This document shows positions 59,101-64,000 of a DNA stretch of 64,000 nucleotides, piece by piece (positions within the stretch are counted from its first letter, which is position 1; each line of letters opens with the position of its first letter). The position numbers and the translations under genes are program-made. Below the pieces are notes generated by a model, which did not search any database, was not told the origin of the DNA, and worked only from the letters and a program-made list of their open reading frames with translations. Source of the DNA: Flagellimonas pelagia (GTDB lineage Bacteria; Bacteroidota; Bacteroidia; Flavobacteriales; Flavobacteriaceae); contig NZ_QXFI01000008.1 of NCBI RefSeq assembly GCF_003584135.1, positions 62,001-126,000 of the forward strand, read 5' to 3'.

Positions 59101-60204
59101 ATGAATACGAGTACCATCCGGTTTTCAAGAAAGGATTCAGCACAATTTTTTAGGACTTTGAACAAGCGTGTCAATGAATACTTCAACGAGAACAATCTCA
59201 AAAAAACCGGGAACTGGAAACTTCACTTGAAAACGATAGTGATGTTTGCCATTTTTCTGACCCCTTATTTTTTAATTTTAACCCTTCACCTTCCCTTTTG
59301 GGCCTATTTGTTGCTTTCCATCACCATGGGTGTGGGCATGGCCGGTGTGGGCATGAACGTGATGCACGATGGGAACCACGGGGCCTATTCCAACAAAAAG
59401 TGGGTGAACAAGATCATGGGGAGCAGCATTTATATTTTAGCTGGAAATGTCTATAACTGGCAGGTGCAGCACAACGTATTGCACCACACTTATACCAATA
59501 TCCATGAGCACGATGAGGATATGGAAGCCGGAAGGATCCTAAGGTTCTCCAAACATGCAGAATGGCGCAAGCATCATAGATTCCAACACTATTATTCCAT
59601 TTTCCTATACGGGTTGCTCACTTTCAATTGGGCGCTTACTACAGATTTCCAACAGATGTACCGCTACATGAAGCGTAACCTCAGCTACGGAAAATTGCCA
59701 AACCCTGTCATGAACTGGAGTACTTTGGTCATTACCAAAGTCATTTATTTGACCGTTTGGATCATATTGCCCTTGATTTTTGCCAACATCGCTTGGTGGC
59801 AGGTATTGCTTGGTTTCTTCATCATGCACTACGTGGCCGGGGTAATCTTGAGCGTGGTTTTCCAATTGGCCCACATAGTGGACGATGCGGACCAACCTCT
59901 ACCGGATGCCGAAGGAAACATGAAAAATACATGGGCCATCCACCAATTGTTCACCACCGTGAACTTTGGCACGAAAAACAAGATTGTAAACTGGTTCACC
60001 GGAGGTTTGAATCATCAGGTAGAGCACCATATCTTCCCCAATATCAGTCACATACATTACACAAAAATTTCCAAAATTGTGAAACAGACTGCCAAGGAGT
60101 TCAATTTGCCCTACAACGAGTATAAAACTACCAGAAAAGCTATAATTTCGCACTTCAAACATTTGAAGGAACTGGGCAAAAACCCAGCACTTCAATACCA
60201 GTAA
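59101..60204 (+). CDS. Fatty acid (acyl-CoA/acyl-lipid) desaturase
   Basis: A 367-residue membrane di-iron desaturase. The three histidine boxes are HDGNH (in VMHDGNHGAYS), HNVLHH (in VQHNVLHHTYTN) and HQVEHH (in LNHQVEHHIFPN). The last, with Q before VEHH, is the front-end desaturase form. There are about four membrane helices and no fused cytochrome b5. It would introduce a double bond to keep membranes fluid, which suits a cold or marine habitat; regiochemistry is not readable. It precedes an aminotransferase gene by 13 bases, with no obvious functional link. Confidence 0.92.
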   Translation: MNTSTIRFSRKDSAQFFRTLNKRVNEYFNENNLKKTGNWKLHLKTIVMFAIFLTPYFLILTLHLPFWAYLLLSITMGVGMAGVGMNVMHDGNHGAYSNKKWVNKIMGSSIYILAGNVYNWQVQHNVLHHTYTNIHEHDEDMEAGRILRFSKHAEWRKHHRFQHYYSIFLYGLLTFNWALTTDFQQMYRYMKRNLSYGKLPNPVMNWSTLVITKVIYLTVWIILPLIFANIAWWQVLLGFFIMHYVAGVILSVVFQLAHIVDDADQPLPDAEGNMKNTWAIHQLFTTVNFGTKNKIVNWFTGGLNHQVEHHIFPNISHIHYTKISKIVKQTAKEFNLPYNEYKTTRKAIISHFKHLKELGKNPALQYQ

Positions 60205-60217
60205 AATAGCATAATCG

Positions 60218-61402
60218 ATGAGCAACCATTTATCTGACAGGATCAAGAACATGTCCACGTCAGCAACTTTGGCCATGGCTGCCAAAGCTCGTGAACTACG
60301 AAGTGAGGGAAAAGATATTATCGGCTTGAGCTTGGGGGAACCCGACTTCAACATTCCCGATTTTATTAAAGAGGCCGCCAAACAGGCCATTGATGAAAAT
60401 TACAGCAGCTACACTCCAGTTGATGGGTATGCCGAATTGAAAAAATCCATTTCTGGCAAGTTCAAACGAGATAATGGTCTGGATTATGGGTTGAACCAGA
60501 TCGTGGTGTCCACAGGAGCAAAACAATCGTTGTTCAATGTGGCCATGGTGGTCCTGAATCCAGGTGATGAAGTAATCCTACCAGCCCCATATTGGGTAAG
60601 TTACAGCGATATTGTAAAATTGGCAGAAGGTGTTCCCGTGGAAGTTCCCACCGGAATCGATACGGATTTTAAAATGACCCCGCAGCAATTGGAAGCGGCC
60701 ATCACACCTAATACGCGTATGATGTGGTTCAGCTCTCCCTGTAACCCTAGCGGTTCCGTTTACAGTAAAGAAGAGTTGGAAGGTCTTGCCGAAGTTTTGA
60801 AAAAACATCCGGATATTTATGTGGTTTCCGATGAAATCTATGAGCATATCAACTTTGCAGGTGGCCATGTGAGCATTGCCGGAATTGAGGGGATGTACGA
60901 TCGTACTGTTACCGTTAATGGTGTTTCGAAAGCTTTTGCTATGACCGGATGGCGTATCGGGTACATCGGTGCCCCGGAATGGATCGCCAAGGGATGTACC
61001 AAACTTCAAGGACAGGTGACCAGTGGCGCCAACTCCATTGCCCAACGTGCCGTTATCGCTGCTCTGGACGCTCCTTTGAGCAAAATCCAGTTTATGATCG
61101 ATGAGTTCCACAAAAGAAGGGATTTGGTTTTGGACTTGCTTGGAGAAATCGATGGGTTTAAACTGAACGTACCTGAAGGAGCATTCTATGTGTTCCCTGA
61201 TATTTCATCCTTCTTTGGAAAAACGTTGAAAGGAACCACCATCAACAGTGCGGAAGATTTTGCTTTGTATTTGTTGGAACATGCCAATGTGGCTACCGTG
61301 ACCGGTGAAGCCTTTGGTAACCCGAATTGCATCCGTATTTCCTACGCTGCATCTGAAAAAGAATTGAGGGAGGCTATAGCCCGTATCAAGGCAGTGGTAT
61401 AA
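60218..61402 (+). CDS. Aspartate-type aminotransferase
   Basis: A 394-residue class I aminotransferase of the AspC/PatA-like Ib subgroup. Visible are GLSLGEPDFNIPDFI, YTPVDGYAELKKSI, FSSPCNPSGSVYSKEEL, and the PLP lysine in TVNGVSKAFAMTGWRIGYIG; the C-terminal arginine is in NCIRISYAAS. It differs from the aminotransferase at 7.7 kb (little identity outside the motifs), so the two are likely to have different substrates; this one most resembles aspartate aminotransferases. A terminator follows. Confidence 0.93.
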   Translation: MSNHLSDRIKNMSTSATLAMAAKARELRSEGKDIIGLSLGEPDFNIPDFIKEAAKQAIDENYSSYTPVDGYAELKKSISGKFKRDNGLDYGLNQIVVSTGAKQSLFNVAMVVLNPGDEVILPAPYWVSYSDIVKLAEGVPVEVPTGIDTDFKMTPQQLEAAITPNTRMMWFSSPCNPSGSVYSKEELEGLAEVLKKHPDIYVVSDEIYEHINFAGGHVSIAGIEGMYDRTVTVNGVSKAFAMTGWRIGYIGAPEWIAKGCTKLQGQVTSGANSIAQRAVIAALDAPLSKIQFMIDEFHKRRDLVLDLLGEIDGFKLNVPEGAFYVFPDISSFFGKTLKGTTINSAEDFALYLLEHANVATVTGEAFGNPNCIRISYAASEKELREAIARIKAVV

Positions 61403-61423
61403 CCTCAAACTAAATAATCTTAG

Positions 61424-61459
61424 AAAACCTCTTGTTGTGGAAACTTCAGGAGGTTTTTT
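61424..61459 (+). terminator. Terminator after the aminotransferase gene
   Basis: An 11-bp stem with one G-T pair (AAAACCTCTTG with CAGGAGGTTTT), 12-base loop, T-run running up to the trkH stop. Confidence 0.75.
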
Positions 61460-61462
61460 CTT

Positions 61463-62953
61463 TTACGTCTTTTTCCAGAAGTACGGGGTCAGAACAATCA
61501 AAACAGTGAACAACTCCAATCGACCTAAAAGCATCAAGAAACCGCACCACCATTTCCCTGCATCGGGCAAACTGTTGTAATTGCTGACGGGGTTCAAACT
61601 ACCAAAAGCTGGACCCACGTTACCCAATGACGAGGCCGAACCTCCCACCGCAGAAACAAAATCTAACCCTAAAAACCCGAGCACCAATGCGCCGATGATG
61701 AACAAAAGCATATAGAGCACAAAGAAAGCAATCACATTATAGACAATATGTTCCGTAACCGTTTTTTGGTTATAGCGAACAGGAATAATCGCATTGGGAT
61801 GAAGGGTTCTTTTGAACTCCAAAATTCCGTTCTTGATGATCAAAATATGTCTCATCACTTTGATACCCCCGGCCGTTGAGCCTGCAGAACCTCCAAGGAA
61901 CATCAGCCCGAAGAAGAAAACCGTTAAAAAATGGGTCCACCCCGTAAAATCCGCAGTAACGAATCCCGTGGTGGTAATCACTGTCAACACCTGGAACAAA
62001 GTGTGTCTAAAGGCACTTTCCGCCTTCCCCCAGACCATGGGATGGAAATCAGAAACAGGCACATCGGCCTTAAAGTAAACACCCAATGCGGCCAAAATGG
62101 AAAAAACGACCACAAAACCGAAGTAATATTTAAACTCTTCATCCTTCAATATCCGTTGTACCTTTCCAGTCAAGGCAAAATAACTGAGTACGAAGTTACT
62201 CCCTGCCAAAAACATAAATACAATCACGATATATTGGATGATCGGTTCGTTGTTCCAATAGGCCAGACTTGCATTTTTTGTGGAAAATCCGCCTGTGGAC
62301 ATAGTGGCCAAGGAATGGTTGATAGCATCAAAAAAGGACATACCGGCAACGTTCAATAAAATGGTCTCCAACACCGTATACCCAAAATAGATGAACCAAA
62401 GGCGCTTTGCAGTATCGGTAATCCTTGGGTGAAGTTTATCCCCTCCAGGACCAGGTGCCTCCGCGGCAAACAGCTGCATGCCCCCTATCCCCAAAAGCGG
62501 CAATATGGCAATGGCCAGAACGATAATTCCCATTCCCCCTATCCAGTGGGTCAAGCTACGCCAGAGCAAAACTCCCTTGGGCAAAGCCTCAATATCGTCC
62601 AAAATGGACGCCCCCGTAGTAGTATAGCCAGATATGGTTTCAAAAAATGCGTCGGTGATGTTTGGAATGGACCCGGAGAACAAATAGGGTAACATACCTG
62701 AAATGGACATGATAATCCATCCAAACGTCACCACGATGTAACCTTCCTTGCGTTTTACCTCCTTTTTATGGCCTCGGGTATAGAACATGGCCATAATCCC
62801 GAAAAGCATAGTCACAATGGCCGCCAACGAAATATCCAAGGTTGCACCATCTTTGTACATGGCACTGGCAAAGGCCGCTAAAAGCATGAAAGAACCGTTG
62901 CACAACAACAACAGCCCCATGATGTGGATGATGATTCGTATATTCAACCTCAT
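61463..62953 (-). CDS. trkH: Trk/Ktr-type potassium uptake membrane subunit
   Basis: A 496-residue K+ channel-like subunit with four pore loops of the TrkH kind: TTGASILDDIEAL near residue 115, MSTGGFSTKNASLA, ITTTGFVTADFTGW, and the last pore segment SSLGNVGPAFGSLNP. The filter glycines are present in each. It works with the TrkA protein encoded directly upstream; the start codon overlaps the trkA stop by one base (TAATG). Function: K+ uptake for turgor, important at marine salinity. Confidence 0.95.
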   Translation of the reverse strand: MRLNIRIIIHIMGLLLLCNGSFMLLAAFASAMYKDGATLDISLAAIVTMLFGIMAMFYTRGHKKEVKRKEGYIVVTFGWIIMSISGMLPYLFSGSIPNITDAFFETISGYTTTGASILDDIEALPKGVLLWRSLTHWIGGMGIIVLAIAILPLLGIGGMQLFAAEAPGPGGDKLHPRITDTAKRLWFIYFGYTVLETILLNVAGMSFFDAINHSLATMSTGGFSTKNASLAYWNNEPIIQYIVIVFMFLAGSNFVLSYFALTGKVQRILKDEEFKYYFGFVVVFSILAALGVYFKADVPVSDFHPMVWGKAESAFRHTLFQVLTVITTTGFVTADFTGWTHFLTVFFFGLMFLGGSAGSTAGGIKVMRHILIIKNGILEFKRTLHPNAIIPVRYNQKTVTEHIVYNVIAFFVLYMLLFIIGALVLGFLGLDFVSAVGGSASSLGNVGPAFGSLNPVSNYNSLPDAGKWWCGFLMLLGRLELFTVLIVLTPYFWKKT

Positions 62954-64000
62954 TACAGGAACAGCTTTTCAATCTTCGGAATAGCTTTGGGCAGACAACA
63001 TACCACAACCTTGTCTCCCTCTGTGATCCTGAAATCTCCCAATGCGATAATACCTTCACCGTTTCGGATAACACCGCCAATGCTCGCTTCCCTAGGGAAA
63101 TTTAGCTCCCGAATGATCTCACCGTTCACCAAGGATGTAGCCTTCACCTCAAATTCCAGAATTTCGGCATTGAGGTTGTTCAAACGGGTCAGTGCCAAAA
63201 CCTCCCCTTTTCGGATATACCTAAAGATGCTGTTCGCGGCAAGTAGTTTTTTATTGATGAGGGTATCTACCCCAATGGAATGTGACAATTGAAAATAGTC
63301 CATGTTCTCCACCAAGGCGATGGTCTTTTTTACTTTCTTGTTCTTGGCCACCAAACAGGACATGATATTGGTTTCTGAATTTCCGGTCACGGCAATAAAA
63401 GCATCCATCGAATCCAAACTTTCCTCATCCAACAGCTCCACATTTCTACCGTCCCCATTGATGACAAGCGCATGGGGTAGTTCGTCTGCAATATCGAAAG
63501 CCTTTTCCTTGCTCTTTTCAATCAATTTTACATTGAATTTTTTACCGCACAGGTCGCGGGCCGTTTTAAACCCGACCTTGCTGCCCCCTAAGATCATCAC
63601 GTTCTTGATCTCTTGCTTTTGCATGCCCGTGAGCTTGTAAAGCTCCTCCACCCCTTTATCGGAAGTGATGAAATAGACCTGATCGCCTTCCTTAAAAACG
63701 GTATCCCCACGGGGAATCAAGGTATATTGGGTTCCCATTCGCTGCAAGGCGATGGGCATAAAATGAAGTTCAGGGAAAATACGGGCAGCCTCTTTTACCA
63801 TTTTGCCCACAAAAGGAGCTGTTCTGGGAAGAATTACCCCGAACATGGTCAACAGACCTCCTTCAAACTCATAGGTGTCGTTAAAAGCGGACTGATTCAA
63901 CATAAGTTGGATCTCCATGGCCGCCAATCGTTCCGGCGAGATTAGTTCATCTATTCCCAGCTCCTCGAACTTGATGGTTTCACGGTTGTCCATAAATTCG
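62953..64000 (-). CDS. trkA: Trk potassium uptake regulator (N-terminus outside window)
   Basis: The cytoplasmic NAD(H)-binding partner of TrkH. About 349 residues are visible; the frame is open to the window edge, two codons beyond the apparent ATG at 63993, and TrkA is usually near 450 residues, so roughly the first 100 are missing. The second RCK half is complete, with a Rossmann motif NVMILGGSKVGFKTARDL and the block AFIAVTGNSETNIMSCLVAK. A RCK-C domain closes the chain. The apparent internal Met is not the true start. Confidence 0.94.
   Translation of the reverse strand, partial: EFMDNRETIKFEELGIDELISPERLAAMEIQLMLNQSAFNDTYEFEGGLLTMFGVILPRTAPFVGKMVKEAARIFPELHFMPIALQRMGTQYTLIPRGDTVFKEGDQVYFITSDKGVEELYKLTGMQKQEIKNVMILGGSKVGFKTARDLCGKKFNVKLIEKSKEKAFDIADELPHALVINGDGRNVELLDEESLDSMDAFIAVTGNSETNIMSCLVAKNKKVKKTIALVENMDYFQLSHSIGVDTLINKKLLAANSIFRYIRKGEVLALTRLNNLNAEILEFEVKATSLVNGEIIRELNFPREASIGGVIRNGEGIIALGDFRITEGDKVVVCCLPKAIPKIEKLFL

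Overview
The window reads as ordinary chromosome of a marine flavobacterium (family Flavobacteriaceae, probably near Muricauda/Allomuricauda). The grounds are: repeated matches to the Bacteroidetes promoter (TTG, about 20 bases, TAnnTTTG) and few Shine-Dalgarno sequences; a type IX secretion plug protein and a type B gliding-type C-terminal sorting domain; a complete Na+-pumping NADH:quinone reductase (nqrA-F) with apbE; DUF3667, GxxExxY and DUF6702-type families; and a TCGAG-core palindromic repeat. I see no rRNA, tRNA, CRISPR array, prophage or complete insertion sequence, and no gene-free stretch longer than about 300 bases.

Layout. 1-2.7 kb: phospholipid genes (cdsA end, psd, acyl-CoA-binding protein) facing a membrane di-iron hydroxylase. 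2.9-9.9 kb: valS, a divergent DUF1573 protein, a PDZ aspartyl protease, an aminotransferase and murB. 10.1-16.5 kb: two ECF sigma genes, one with an RskA-type anti-sigma partner, then lipA, a GAPDH and a TPR hybrid histidine kinase. 16.5-21.8 kb: lpxK, a Nif3-like protein, a coiled-coil protein that has lost its zinc cysteines, a palindromic repeat, kmo and a short ClpP. 22-28.5 kb: a lipoprotein, a beta-helix protein, DUF1398, MFS, kynU, GNAT, an O-methyltransferase, PAP2 and a TatA-like protein. kmo and kynU together point to tryptophan breakdown through kynurenine.

28.5-38.6 kb is the envelope and surface region: an M1 peptidase, a DUF6702 protein, two tandem CarboxypepD_reg-like proteins, a repeat-rich tail-fibre-like surface protein overlapping a type IX-sorted protein, M15 and M48 peptidases, a 55-residue membrane protein and an ankyrin protein. 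39-44 kb: gpmI, map, a GxxExxY gene between imperfect inverted repeats, a methyltransferase, apbE and a small protein. 44.2-50.3 kb: the nqr operon. 50.5-58 kb: the T9SS plug protein, DUF3667, apaG, pruA, a creatininase-like amidohydrolase, and a GlxA-type regulator beside a secreted DJ-1/PfpI protein with a Cys/His-rich front. 58-64 kb: a 40-residue ORF, rsmG, a desaturase, an aspartate-type aminotransferase and trkH-trkA (cut by the window edge).

The parts that look least described are the secreted DJ-1/regulator pair, the GxxExxY cassette with inverted flanks, the repeat-rich surface operon, the small gene between nqr and apbE, and two very short ORFs. All function calls come from reading motifs by eye; no database search was run.
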